DNA from: Streptomyces sp. Go-475
GTDB taxonomy: Bacteria > Actinomycetota > Actinomycetes > Streptomycetales > Streptomycetaceae
Direction: 5' to 3'
DNA length: 64,000 bases
Assembly (NCBI RefSeq): GCF_003330845.1
Contig: NZ_CP026121.1
Span: forward strand, 7,545,501 to 7,609,500
Shown: in pieces, positions 1 through 10,219 of the stretch
Layout of the letters: each line of letters opens with the position of its first letter
Position numbering within the stretch: the stretch's first letter is position 1
Notes under the pieces: model-generated
What the model was told of the DNA's origin: nothing
The model's input: the letters and a program-made list of their open reading frames with translations, nothing else
The model's database searches: none
Position numbers and translations under genes: made by a program

Positions 1-1087
1 ATCCAACCGGGAGAACCCGCCGCTCAACGTGTGGACGCACGTGACGGGCGTCTTCAAGACCGAAGGCGATGACAACCTCCCGGACACGGACCCGGCCAAC
101 GACACCATCCAGCTGTTTATCAACGGCCAGCCCCAGGGCCAGCCGGTCGGCCTGTCCAAGGCCGCCCCCACGTACACCCCGTGGACGGCGGGCGAGGGAC
201 TGCAGTTCGGCCGCTCCAAGGCCGGCGGCAAGTACGTCGACCACCACTTCGGCCTGCTCGACGAAGCCGCAGTGTGGCAGCGAGCCCTGCAGCCGGCTGA
301 AGTCGCGAACGAAGCCAGGGTTCTGCAGGACGGAGTGCCGGCCAACGAACTGGTCGCGCACTGGGACGCCACCACAGCCAAGGGCACCCAGGTCGCCGAG
401 ACGACGGCCTACCCGCTTTCGGCCATGACCCTGTCCTCCTCCGGCGCCACGCTGAACGAGGAAGACAACGCACTGTTCCTGAATGGCGCAGCCGGGTACG
501 CCACCGCCGCCGGCCCGGTGGTCGACGAGACCGGCTCGTTCACCGTATCGGCGAGCGTCCGCCTCGATTCAGCGGCCCTCAACGCCAAGCCGGTCGGCTA
601 CCAGGCGCAGGTGGCCGCCCAGCGCCTGAACTCAGAGTCCTCATGGGCTCTGTGGGTCACGAAGCCCGGCGACGGCATCTACCAGTGGAAGTTCACCCGC
701 ACCGCAGTGGGACCGGACGGCAAGGTCACCCAGAGCGCACAGGTGCCCGCAGCAGACGTGGCCGCCACCGACACCTGGGTCCAGATCACAGGCGCCTTCG
801 ACGCCCAGGAGACCTGGGAGTGGACCGATCCGACCGACGGCACCACCGAAGCCCGCTATGGCCAACTCCATCTCTATGTCGGCGAATTCGACCAGCCCTC
901 GGAACAAGCAGCTGGCTTCACCACCCCGCAGCAGGGCAGTGGTGAGCTGAGCCTCGGCCGCGGGACCGCCTCAGGGAAGACCGGCAACTATCTACCCGGC
1001 GGCCTGCAGGACCTCAGGCTCTGGACCGGAGCCATGACCGCTGACCAGGTCCGCTCCCAGGTGCTGGACACGCCCGACCCCACCTGA
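1..1087 (+). CDS. LamG-domain secreted/surface protein, C-terminal part (5' end outside window)
   Basis: The reading frame is open from base 2, so this is the end of a longer gene. About 360 residues are visible. They hold the end of one LamG (concanavalin-A-like jelly-roll) domain, recognisable by the LFINGQPQG strand and the LLDEAAVWQRALQPAEV signature, followed by a second complete LamG domain that ends in LQDLRLWTGAMTADQV. LamG domains bind carbohydrate or protein ligands outside the cell. The Rhs toxin gene starts about 157 bases downstream on the same strand, with no clear terminator seen between them. In Streptomyces, LamG proteins often sit directly upstream of YD-repeat toxins, so a role in display or delivery of the toxin is plausible but inferred. 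The 5' end and any signal peptide cannot be judged from this window. Confidence 0.85.
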   Translation, partial: SNRENPPLNVWTHVTGVFKTEGDDNLPDTDPANDTIQLFINGQPQGQPVGLSKAAPTYTPWTAGEGLQFGRSKAGGKYVDHHFGLLDEAAVWQRALQPAEVANEARVLQDGVPANELVAHWDATTAKGTQVAETTAYPLSAMTLSSSGATLNEEDNALFLNGAAGYATAAGPVVDETGSFTVSASVRLDSAALNAKPVGYQAQVAAQRLNSESSWALWVTKPGDGIYQWKFTRTAVGPDGKVTQSAQVPAADVAATDTWVQITGAFDAQETWEWTDPTDGTTEARYGQLHLYVGEFDQPSEQAAGFTTPQQGSGELSLGRGTASGKTGNYLPGGLQDLRLWTGAMTADQVRSQVLDTPDPT

Positions 1088-1244
1088 GACCTGCCCCGAG
1101 CCGGATACGCCGGTGCCGGATAGCCAGCCGCGCGAGCGAGGTCGGCCACCCAGCACCGGCAGCCCGGGCCCTTCCCTCCTCTTTCCGCTGTCTCAACGGC
1201 CCGCGTCCGGGGCGCCGCCCCGGCGCCGTACAGGAAGACACCAC

Positions 1245-4200
1245 ATGAATCCCCTCGGCATACCCGGCCCTGGCCCGGGCCGCAGGAGCGAGATCACCAG
1301 ACGCTGGTCCCGCCGCCTGGCCGCAGCCACCGGACTGGCCATGCTCCCCGGCCTGCTCACACCCGTAGCATTCGGCGCCGACCCCGACCCCCTGGGCGCT
1401 CCAGACCTGCAAAAGCCCCGCTCGGCCAAGGTCAGCCCGTTCACCGCGAAGGTGAACAAGAAGGCCGCCGCCACGGTGAAAAAATCCGAGGAAGCGGACC
1501 AGGCAGCCATCGCCCGCGCACGCCGTGACCGGTCAAAACAGACCACTTGGCCCAAGGCTGGCAAAGCGCAGCTGAACCTACCGGCCAAGGGCACCGCCAA
1601 AGCCACCCCCGGGTCCCTGCCCGTCACTCTGACTGCCCAGGGCAAGGGCCAGACGGCTGTACCCATCTCGGTTGAGGTGCTCGGCCAAAAGGCGGCGGCG
1701 AAGCTCGGCATCAAAGGCGTTGCCCTGAAACTCACAGGCCCGAAGAACGGCGGCAAGACGCGGCTGAGCCTGGACTACTCGGCCTTCGCCTCCGCCTACG
1801 GGGGCGACTGGGCCGGCCGCCTGCTACTGACGCGCCTCCCCGGCTGTTCGCTGACGGATCCAACCACGGCAAAATGCCGCAAACGCATCCCACTCGATAC
1901 AACCAACGATCGATCCAAGAACCAGGTATCGGCGCCCATCAACCTGCCGTCGTCCGGCACGCCGATGATGCTGGCGCTGGCCGCCGGAACAAAGTCCGGG
2001 GCCGGCGACTACAAGGCAACCCCGCTGTCGGCCTCCTCGGCCTGGGAAGCAGGCGGGTCCTCGGGCACGTTCACCTGGTCCTACCCGATGCGGGTGCCGC
2101 CAGCCGCCGCCGGGCCCCAGCCCACGCTGTCCCTGTCGTACGACTCAGGTGCCGTCGACGGACGCACCGCGAGCACCAACAACCAGGGCAGCCAGATCGG
2201 CGAGGGCTTTGACCTGACCTCGTCCTACATCGAGCGCAAGTACGGCTCCTGTGACGACGACGGCCAGGACGACAAGTTTGACCTGTGCTGGAAGTACGAC
2301 AACGCCTCCCTCGTCCTCAACGGCCAGGCCACCGAGCTGGTCAAGGACGACACCAAAGGCAAATGGCGGTTGAAAAACGACGACGCCTCCACCGTCACCC
2401 TCTCCACCGACGCCGACAACGGTGACGACAACGGCGAGTACTGGACGGTCATCACAGGCGACGGCACCAAGTACGTCTTCGGCCTGAACAAACTCGAGGG
2501 CGCCGGAACTGACGACCGCACCAGGTCGGTGTGGACCGTACCCGTATTCGGCGACGACGAAGGCGAGCCCGGCTACACCGACGGAACCTCGTTCTCCGGC
2601 CGCGCCAAGACCCAGGCCTGGCGGTGGAACCTCGACTACGTCGAAGACACCCACGACAATGCCATGTCCTACTGGTACACGGCCGAACACAACAACTACG
2701 ACAAGCTCGGCGACGACACCACCGGCACCGACTACGTCCGCGGCGGCTACCTCAAGGAGATCCGCTACGGCCAACGCGTCGGCTCCCTGTTCTCCGGCTC
2801 TCCCGCCGCCTCAAACAAGGTAGTTCTCAACTACACGGAACGCTGCCAGGCCCCCGGCACCGGTTGCGACTCGCTGACTGAGGACACACGGGATAACTGG
2901 CCCGACGTGCCGTTCGACGCAGTCTGCAAGGACGACGCCAAGTGCACCGGCAACACCGGCCCGACGTTCTTCACCCGCAAGAGGCTGACCACCCTCACCA
3001 CCTACGCATGGAACACCGCGGCCGCCACGCCCGACTTCGATCCGGTCGATGTGTGGACGCTCAAGCAGCGCTATCTCGACCCGGGCGACACAGGTGACTC
3101 AACCGACCAGTCCCTGTGGCTGGACGAAATCAAGCACACCGGTAAACGCGGCGCCGACGTGTCACTGGACCCCATCACATTCACCCACGAGATGCGGGCC
3201 AACCGCGTCGATGGGGCCGAACACATCCTGCCGTTGCATAAGCCTCGCCTGAAGAGTGTCACCTCCGAGACCGGCGCGAAGACCATCGTCACCTACCTGG
3301 ACGCCGACTGCGTCGCCGGCCAGACCATGCCCAAGGTCGACCGGAACACTAAGCGCTGCTACCCGGTGCACTGGTCTCCCAACGGCGAGAAAGAACCCAT
3401 TCTCGACTGGTTCCAGAAGTACCCGGTGAGCTCAGTACAGACCACCGATGAGCGCGGCGGCTCGGAGGCGCTAGAGCACACCTACCAGTACAGCGGCGGC
3501 GGCGCCTGGCACTACAACGAGAGCCCGCTCACCCCGGCCGAGGAGCGCACCTGGTCCATCTGGCGCGGCTTTGAGAAGGTCACCCACCTCGCCGGCATCT
3601 CGACGGGAACCCAGAGCAAAACCGTCACCGTGTACCTGCGCGGCATGCACGGCGACCGCGTCCTAGGGCCGGACGGCAAGAATCCCGATCCAGACGCCCG
3701 CAAGACGGCAGAAGTCTCCGGCATCAAGGCCGGCAAGATCACTGACTCTGACCAGTACGCGGGCTTCACCCGCGAGACAGTCACCTATAACGGCACCGCC
3801 GAAGTCGCAGGCACGATCAACGATCCCTGGTCAAAACGGACGGCAACCCAGCACAAGTCTTACGCGGACATCGAGGCGTACTACGTCCGCACCGGTGCCA
3901 GCCATTCCCGCACCAACATCACCAGCAAGCTCGACCCGTACGACCGGGTGCGCACGGTGAAGACCACCTTCGACGACTACGGCATGGCCACCAGCGTCGA
4001 GGACCAGGGCGACACCGCTGCCACCGGCGACGAGAAGTGCACCCGCACCTGGTACGCCCGCAACGACGACAAGGGCATCAACTCCCTGGCATCGCGCACC
4101 CGGACAGTGGCCAAGCCCTGCTCCACCGCCGACTCGGCGCTCGACCTGCCCGCGGACTTCAGCCGCCCCGGCGACGTCATCACTGACACCGCCACCGTCT

Positions 4201-7200
4201 ACGACGACGCGACAGCCACCGCTTGGTCGGCCGCCCAGACACCCACCAAGGGAGACGCGACCTGGAGCGGACGGGCCAAGGGCTACGGCAATGACGATGC
4301 GCCCGCCTGGCAGAAGGTGGCCACCTCAACCTTCGACACACTCGGCCGCCCGCTGATCGTCAAGAACACCAACGGCCTGCAGATCTCCAAGACCACCTAC
4401 ACACCGACCGCAGCCGGCCCTCTGACCACGACCACTGCCGAAGACGCCAAGCTCTACAAGACGACGACCAACGTCGACTTCGCCACAGGCGCGCCGCAGA
4501 AGGTGACCGACCCCAACAGCAAGGTCACAGAGACCGAGTACGACAGCCTCGGGCGCCTGACCAAAGTCTGGCTGCCCAACCGCCTCAAGGCACTGAACAA
4601 GACGCCGAACCACGTCTACGCCTACAACGTCACCAGTTCCGCAATGTCCTGGGTATCCACCGGGACCTTGAAGGGCGACGGCTCCGGCTACAACACCAGC
4701 TACACCTTCTACGACTCGCTGCTGCGCACCCGCCAGACCCAGTCACCGACCCCGCAGGGCGGCCGACTCGTCTCGCTGAACCTCTACGACACCAGAGGCC
4801 TGACAGTCAGCCAGCAGACGGACATCTGGGATAGCACCTCAGCCCCCTCAGCCACCCCGGCACAAATCTCCGCCGGCCAGGCTCCGATACAGACGGACAC
4901 CACCTACGACGGCGCCGGCCGCCCAATCAAGGCGGTTACCAAGGCACACGGCGCTACGCGCTGGACGACCACCACGTCCTATACAGGTGACACGGTCAGC
5001 ACCAGCGCCCCCAACGGCGGCCAGGCCACCGCAGTGGTGACCAACGCTCTGGGCCAGGCGACCGAACGCCGTGAGTACGGCGGCCCGCAGCCGACTGGAA
5101 CCGATTTCACCAAGACCGCACTCACCTACACCCCGACAGGCCAGCAGGACACCATCACGGGCCCTGACCAAGCCAAGTGGTCCTACACCTACGACCTGTT
5201 CGGCCGACAGGTCACGGCCACCGACCCGGACAAGGGTAAGAACGCCACCGAGTACAACACCCTCGACCAGGTCGTCAGCACCACGCCGAACGCCGACACG
5301 AACAAGAAGCTGCTCTACGGCTACGACGATCTCGGCCGCAAGACAGGCATGTGGCAGGTCGCCAAAACGGACACCAACAAGCTCGCAGCCTGGACGTTCG
5401 ACACCCTCGCCAAAGGCCAGCAGGACACCGCGGTCCGCTACGACGGCGGCCTGACCGGCAAGGAATACACAACGAAGGTCACCGCCTACAACAATCTCTA
5501 CCAGGTCACAGGCAGCCAGCTGCTTCTGCCCGACGCTGACCCTCTGGTGACGGCCGGTGTCCCGAAGACCTTGTCGTTCAGCACTGGCTTCAACCTGGAC
5601 GGGACGACCAGCCAGTACGCCTCGCCCGCGATCGGTGGACTGCCTGCCGAGACCGTCTCTTACAAGTACGACTCGACCGGCCACCAGATCAGCTCAAACG
5701 GCACCACCGGCTACCTCCAAGGCGCGGCCTTCTCCCCCCAGGGCGACCTCAACCAACTCGCCCTGGGCGTGGACCCCGCGGACTCGTCGAAGAAGGCGTA
5801 CCTCAACTGGGCCTATGAGTCGGGCACTCGCCGACTCACCAGCGCCTACGTCACCGATGACGTACACGGCTACATGCCGCAGGAGCTGAAGTTCACACAG
5901 GACGACGCCGGTAACGTCACGTCGATCTTCGATGGCACCACCCAGGGTGGAACGACCAAGGCGGACTTCCAGTGCTTCGCCTACGACGGCCACAGCCGTA
6001 TGACAGAAGCGTGGACACCCAAGACCGCAGACTGCGCGACCTCCGGCCGCGTGATGGCCAACATCGACGGCTCAGCCCCCTACTGGACCTCCTACACCTA
6101 TAACCCGGCAGGGCAGCGCAAGACTGAGACCAAGCACACCTCTTCGGGCGACCAGACCACTACCTACACGTACGACGACACGGCGAAGGACACCAAGCCG
6201 CACACACTGGACAAGACCACTGGTGCCCGGACCGGCAGCTACTCCTACGACAGCGCCGGCAACACCACCTCTCGCCCCGGTCCGACCGCTCAGCAGACGC
6301 TGACCTGGAACCCCGAGGGTGAACTGAGCAAGCTCACCGAGAGCGCCAAAGAGAGCACCTACCTCTACGACGCATCCGGCGAGCTGCTGATCCGCCGAGC
6401 AAAGGGCGATGGAGACACCGTCCTCTACCTGCCCGGCGGCAACGAGATCCGCCTCACAGCCAAGGGCACGACGAAGACCCTCTCTGGAACGCGCTACTAC
6501 ACCGCCAACGGCAAGACCATCGCGGTCCGCACGGCGGTGTCGGGTGTCTCTGGTACGAAGCTCAGTTTCCTGGCCGCTGACCACCACGGCACGTCGAGCG
6601 TCGCCCTGGACGCAGCCACCTACGCGGTCACCAAGCGCTACAGCACGCCCTTCGGTGACGTGCGGGGCGCAAAGGCCACCCTGTGGCCCGATGACAAGAC
6701 CTTCCTAGGCAAGCCGGCAGACGCGTCCACGGGCCTCACTCACGTTGGCGCCCGCGAGTACGACCCGTCGATCGGCCAGTTCATCAGCGTCGACCCGCTA
6801 CTCACGCTGGACCAGCACCAGTCTCTCAACGGATATGCCTACGCCAACCAGCATCCGGCCACGAGCAGTGACCCCACTGGCCTATGCGATGACCCGGTTG
6901 GGAACGGACATTGCCGGCCAGGAAAAGTAGGCAAAGACGCAGTAGACCCCGCCTATCCAACCAACCTCACCCCGTCTTACGGCGGTAGTGGGCGCGGCGG
7001 AGGGTCAAGCGTCGGCTCTGCCGGCGGGACCGCCAGTGCTGGAAGTTCGGGAAATTCAGGAAACTCGGGAAGTGGCGTAGCAGTTGCGGAGGGGCCTGGA
7101 GACTCGGAGGGCTGTTCATCTTGGGGATTCGCCGCCAGTTTTTGCTCTGGTGTCGGAGAAGTCTTCTATGGGGTGGTCAGCAACGTTCCCCACACGGCCG

Positions 7201-7808
7201 AATATTTCGGTTGGCCCTTTGACGGCGACTGCCGCAACGGTGGCGGTCCAGGATCACCTGGATGCGACTATGGCGCACAGTTCGACAACTGGATAGCCAG
7301 TCACGGGTATGACGTTTCCAGTGACGCCTACCAAGTTCCTAGCGCCGCCGCAGCAATCTTCGGCAGCGGGAGGAGTGGGGTCTTCGCTGCGAAACCCAAA
7401 ACCAAGTCGGGCAAGCCTACCTACGGTGATCGGAACGCAAGAGATCGTGCAGGTGCACTCACTGGCAAGACCACCACGAAAACGCACTGGGCGAGAGCAG
7501 AGGTGACACGCGACGGGCAATTGGTCGTCGCCTATTCTCTGCGAAGTGGCAGCATGGTCTCCGGGGAGAATCAGAGTTCGAGCCACACCGAAGCTCGAGT
7601 CATCCGGATGTCCGGGGCCACCAGCATGGACATCAACGGCGATCCCTACGCAAAGCTGGCACCCATCAACCGGGGTGACACGGTTACCATTCACGGACTG
7701 AACCCGCCTTGCCCCTCCTGCCAAGGCAAGATGCAGAAAGCGGCGCAGGAAATGGGAGTGACCTTTGTGTACAAGAACAGCGGTAGGGAATGGAGTTGGA
7801 GTGGATGA
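1245..7808 (+). CDS. Rhs/YD-repeat polymorphic toxin with C-terminal deaminase-like domain
   Basis: Encodes 2187 residues from ATG 1245, chosen because AGGAAG lies just upstream and an Arg-rich signal peptide follows (RRWSRRLAAATGLAMLPG, cleavage near residue 45). The body carries the SpvB/TcdB-like N-terminal region and many YD repeats (for example YDSLGRLTKV, YDDLGRKTG). It closes with the Rhs core motif YDPSIGQFISVDPLL and the junction DPTGL near residue 1880. After this come a Gly/Ser-rich linker and a roughly 290-residue tail. Its last 120 residues contain HTEA (H2114, E2116) and PCPSC (C2156, C2159), the HxE and CxxC zinc motifs of cytidine-deaminase-fold toxins. The Rhs shell normally encloses the toxin until delivery. 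The tail is visibly less GC-biased than the shell, as expected for a swappable toxin module. It may belong to the Pput_2613-like deaminase toxins, but that subfamily call is from memory. Confidence 0.9.
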   Translation: MNPLGIPGPGPGRRSEITRRWSRRLAAATGLAMLPGLLTPVAFGADPDPLGAPDLQKPRSAKVSPFTAKVNKKAAATVKKSEEADQAAIARARRDRSKQTTWPKAGKAQLNLPAKGTAKATPGSLPVTLTAQGKGQTAVPISVEVLGQKAAAKLGIKGVALKLTGPKNGGKTRLSLDYSAFASAYGGDWAGRLLLTRLPGCSLTDPTTAKCRKRIPLDTTNDRSKNQVSAPINLPSSGTPMMLALAAGTKSGAGDYKATPLSASSAWEAGGSSGTFTWSYPMRVPPAAAGPQPTLSLSYDSGAVDGRTASTNNQGSQIGEGFDLTSSYIERKYGSCDDDGQDDKFDLCWKYDNASLVLNGQATELVKDDTKGKWRLKNDDASTVTLSTDADNGDDNGEYWTVITGDGTKYVFGLNKLEGAGTDDRTRSVWTVPVFGDDEGEPGYTDGTSFSGRAKTQAWRWNLDYVEDTHDNAMSYWYTAEHNNYDKLGDDTTGTDYVRGGYLKEIRYGQRVGSLFSGSPAASNKVVLNYTERCQAPGTGCDSLTEDTRDNWPDVPFDAVCKDDAKCTGNTGPTFFTRKRLTTLTTYAWNTAAATPDFDPVDVWTLKQRYLDPGDTGDSTDQSLWLDEIKHTGKRGADVSLDPITFTHEMRANRVDGAEHILPLHKPRLKSVTSETGAKTIVTYLDADCVAGQTMPKVDRNTKRCYPVHWSPNGEKEPILDWFQKYPVSSVQTTDERGGSEALEHTYQYSGGGAWHYNESPLTPAEERTWSIWRGFEKVTHLAGISTGTQSKTVTVYLRGMHGDRVLGPDGKNPDPDARKTAEVSGIKAGKITDSDQYAGFTRETVTYNGTAEVAGTINDPWSKRTATQHKSYADIEAYYVRTGASHSRTNITSKLDPYDRVRTVKTTFDDYGMATSVEDQGDTAATGDEKCTRTWYARNDDKGINSLASRTRTVAKPCSTADSALDLPADFSRPGDVITDTATVYDDATATAWSAAQTPTKGDATWSGRAKGYGNDDAPAWQKVATSTFDTLGRPLIVKNTNGLQISKTTYTPTAAGPLTTTTAEDAKLYKTTTNVDFATGAPQKVTDPNSKVTETEYDSLGRLTKVWLPNRLKALNKTPNHVYAYNVTSSAMSWVSTGTLKGDGSGYNTSYTFYDSLLRTRQTQSPTPQGGRLVSLNLYDTRGLTVSQQTDIWDSTSAPSATPAQISAGQAPIQTDTTYDGAGRPIKAVTKAHGATRWTTTTSYTGDTVSTSAPNGGQATAVVTNALGQATERREYGGPQPTGTDFTKTALTYTPTGQQDTITGPDQAKWSYTYDLFGRQVTATDPDKGKNATEYNTLDQVVSTTPNADTNKKLLYGYDDLGRKTGMWQVAKTDTNKLAAWTFDTLAKGQQDTAVRYDGGLTGKEYTTKVTAYNNLYQVTGSQLLLPDADPLVTAGVPKTLSFSTGFNLDGTTSQYASPAIGGLPAETVSYKYDSTGHQISSNGTTGYLQGAAFSPQGDLNQLALGVDPADSSKKAYLNWAYESGTRRLTSAYVTDDVHGYMPQELKFTQDDAGNVTSIFDGTTQGGTTKADFQCFAYDGHSRMTEAWTPKTADCATSGRVMANIDGSAPYWTSYTYNPAGQRKTETKHTSSGDQTTTYTYDDTAKDTKPHTLDKTTGARTGSYSYDSAGNTTSRPGPTAQQTLTWNPEGELSKLTESAKESTYLYDASGELLIRRAKGDGDTVLYLPGGNEIRLTAKGTTKTLSGTRYYTANGKTIAVRTAVSGVSGTKLSFLAADHHGTSSVALDAATYAVTKRYSTPFGDVRGAKATLWPDDKTFLGKPADASTGLTHVGAREYDPSIGQFISVDPLLTLDQHQSLNGYAYANQHPATSSDPTGLCDDPVGNGHCRPGKVGKDAVDPAYPTNLTPSYGGSGRGGGSSVGSAGGTASAGSSGNSGNSGSGVAVAEGPGDSEGCSSWGFAASFCSGVGEVFYGVVSNVPHTAEYFGWPFDGDCRNGGGPGSPGCDYGAQFDNWIASHGYDVSSDAYQVPSAAAAIFGSGRSGVFAAKPKTKSGKPTYGDRNARDRAGALTGKTTTKTHWARAEVTRDGQLVVAYSLRSGSMVSGENQSSSHTEARVIRMSGATSMDINGDPYAKLAPINRGDTVTIHGLNPPCPSCQGKMQKAAQEMGVTFVYKNSGREWSWSG

Positions 7809-8230
7809 CTAGCCTTTCTCCCTATTGGGAAATCACGACACTGGTGGTCGGGGAAGAAGTTCCCGGTGTGACCTTCTCCGTCTTCATTGGCGACGGAGAA
7901 GATGCGGCGGCGAATGGTTACTACTTTGACCTCCAGCGTTTTCTATCCGAGCAGCCGGACGAGCAGAACGTACGGAATGGTACGGATACCTACTGCGTCA
8001 TGAATGAGAGTGGCGGCGTTCACTATGGCGGCCTTAAGGGGGTGTCTCTGCTGTCCGGTCTTCTGACTCTAAGGTTTGACGATGAAGCCGTTAAGGTGCT
8101 GGGTCTCCCCTCCAATGTGATTCCGCTGGGGGTCGCGTCTACGGTTGACCTTGCAGAATTGCGGGCTGGACTCCATCGCGTCCTCACGTATGGAAATCCG
8201 CAGAAATTCCCGCGACTGAATCTAGAATGA
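7805..8230 (+). CDS. Probable immunity protein for the Rhs deaminase toxin
   Basis: A 141-residue acidic cytoplasmic protein with no signal peptide. ATG 7805 overlaps the toxin stop as ATGA, and a GGAG at 7792-7795 is well spaced. An alternative in-frame ATG lies at 7790 inside the toxin gene. This overlap predicts translational coupling, so that immunity is made with toxin. The central segment DTYCVMNESGGVHYGG resembles what I remember of Imm10-family immunity proteins; the family name is tentative. Base composition is as low in GC as the toxin tail and unlike the flanking genes, which fits co-transfer of toxin and immunity as one cassette. Its position directly after a polymorphic-toxin C-terminus is the strongest argument for function. 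Confidence 0.75.
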   Translation: MTSLSPYWEITTLVVGEEVPGVTFSVFIGDGEDAAANGYYFDLQRFLSEQPDEQNVRNGTDTYCVMNESGGVHYGGLKGVSLLSGLLTLRFDDEAVKVLGLPSNVIPLGVASTVDLAELRAGLHRVLTYGNPQKFPRLNLE

Positions 8231-8585
8231 TCGGCTTTCGGGGTGAGGGGATCGATCGTTATCTCCCTCGCCCCTTGGCTGCCCTCTGATGCGCCAGCAG
8301 CGCTACGGCACTTTCTTGGGTAATGTCGGGAGTTGCTGCCTTCGACCGGGCGGGGCGCTGTGTGCTTTCTATTTGCGCTCGTCTGGGTGTGCAACCTGGT
8401 TGGCTCTCAACACCTGGTCCCGCCGTGGGTTGTGGGAATCGGACCGAGGCCTGATGCCAAACTGGTTGCGCTGATGAACGACAGGGCCGCACTGAACTAC
8501 CAACTCGGGGCAGCAGCCCTGTTCCGGATGCCGCCCCGTGACGCCTTTATGGCCCTGGGCAGCCGGGCCGGGGCAGAGCGGCCGG
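8231..8585. other. Gene-free stretch between immunity gene and HNH remnant
   Basis: About 355 bases with no frame that shows Streptomyces-like codon bias or a recognisable product. Short frames on both strands exist but are compositionally unconvincing. It may include debris from the same rearrangement that truncated the neighbouring nuclease gene. Confidence 0.5.
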
Positions 8586-9164
8586 TCAGGTGGCGGGTGT
8601 GTAGGTGACGGTCTGGTCGGGGCAGGAGGCGGCGAGGTCGTTCAGGGAAGCGTGCTCGGTGGCGTCGGCGGTGAGGTTCCAGCGGAGTTTGGTGGCGATC
8701 CATTCGGCGGTGTAGCGGCAGTGGACGTCGGTGGCCGGGGGCATCCACTGGGCCGGATCCCGGTCTGCTTTGCTGCGGTTGGAGCTGGAGGTGACCGCGA
8801 CGAGCGACGTCTCCTGGCCTTGGTCGTTGGCGTAGGCCTCGCGGCGCCGCGCGGTCCAGGCAGAGGCGCCGCTGTCCCAGGCTTCGGCCAAAGGAACCAT
8901 GTGGTCGATGTCCAGGCCGGAGGTGGACGTCACCGTGGTTTGGTCGTAGTACGACCACCAGCTGCCGCCGGTGAGCCGGCACCTGGGGCCCACGGCCGGC
9001 GCTTCGACCGCTTCGTGGATGAGGACTTCGTTGCGGGTGGTGCAGCCGTCGGCCGGGTCGTCGCCGGCATTCCAATGTTTGAACGCCTCGCGGGCGTAGC
9101 CGTCGCGGGACTCGGTGGCTAGTTGCAGGCTCGCGACGGCTTCGGCCAGAGGAACGGTCTCTAG
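8586..9164 (-). pseudogene. Secreted HNH endonuclease (DUF1524/GmrSD-type), 5' end removed by IS insertion
   Basis: On the minus strand a continuous frame runs from the CTAG at 9161-9164 to a TGA at 8586. It reads through ESRDGYAREAFKHW, the core DIDHMVPLAEAW, VTSSSNRSKADRDPAQW and the end PDQTVTYTPAT. This matches the Streptomyces secreted HNH family (normally about 210-230 residues), with the catalytic DIDH segment and the later Asn/Lys residues present. The start codon and signal peptide are missing, because the frame runs straight into the IS481-type element, where a stop follows within a few codons. Sequence beyond the far end of the IS does not continue the gene. A GTG at 8993 could start a 135-residue fragment, but it would lack export. 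Probably non-functional. Confidence 0.8.
9161..9164. repeat. IS481-type target-site duplication, left copy (CTAG)
   Basis: CTAG directly precedes the element's terminal repeat GTGTATTGA. The same four bases follow the right end at 10220-10223. IS481 itself is known to prefer CTAG-centred targets. Confidence 0.75.
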
Positions 9165-10219
9165 GTGTATTGATCACGAGCGTTGTTAACGCTGGCTGGG
9201 CTTGATCATGGCGAAGGCCCCCGTGTGTGGTGGAGGTGTCGAATCTTCACCGCACGGAGGCCTTCGTGTTCCACCGTAACGCCCGGCTGACCGTTCACGG
9301 CAGGCGGCTGCTGGTCGAACGTGTCCGCACCGGTCGCCCTGTCGCCCATGTTGCCGCCGAGATGGGCATCTCCCGCGTCACCGCGCACAAGTGGATGCGC
9401 CGCTGGGGGGGCTGAAGGCGAGCAAGGGCTGCACGATCGGTCCAGCCGTCCGCGCACGACACCGCACCGCACGGCAGGGGCGATCGAGGCCCGCGTGTGC
9501 CGTCTTCGGCAGGACCGCAAGCTCGGCCCGGCCCGCATCGGTCCGATCCTGGGCCTGCCCGCCTCGACCGTCCACCGCATCCTGGTCCGCCACGGCCTGA
9601 ACCGACTGGCCTTCCTGGACCGGCCCACCGGCCAGATCATCCGCCGCTACGAACGCGCCCGCCCCGGCGAGCTGGTCCACGTCGACGTCAAGAAACTCGG
9701 CCGCATCCCTGACGGCGGCGGCCACAAAGTCCTCGGCCGACAAGCCGGCCGCGCCACCCGCAACAGCATGGGCTTCGACTACATCCACTCCGCCGTCGAC
9801 GACCACTCCCGCCTCGCCTACAGCGAGATCCACGGCGACGAGAAGGCCGCCACCTGCGCAGACTTCCTCCGCCGGGCCGCCGCCTTCTTCGCCGGGCACG
9901 GCATCGACCGCATCGAACGGGTCCTGACCGACAACGCCTGGCCCTACCGCAAAAGCTTCGCCTGGCAGCACGCGCTCGCCGACCTCGGCGCGGCCGGCAG
10001 GCTCACCCGCGCCTACCGGCCCCAGACCAACGGCAAGGTCGAACGCTTCAACCGCACCCTGCTCGACGAATGGGCCTACCTACGCCCCTACACCAGCAAC
10101 ACCGAACGCACCGCCGCACTGGACAACTTCCTGCACACCTACAACCACCACCGCTGCCACACCGCAATCGGCGGCCAGCCACCCATCACCCGCGTGAACA
10201 ACCCTGCGGGTCAATACAC
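9165..10219 (+). mobile_element. IS481-family insertion sequence, about 1055 bp
   Basis: The left end begins GTGTATTGA and the right end finishes TCAATACAC, a perfect 9-bp terminal inverted repeat (13 bp if the flanking CTAG is counted). The element carries one transposase gene in the right orientation and of the right size for the IS481 family. It is flanked by CTAG on both sides and interrupts the 5' end of an HNH nuclease gene. The transposase has a one-base frameshift, so this copy may be inactive unless recoding occurs. Confidence 0.85.
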
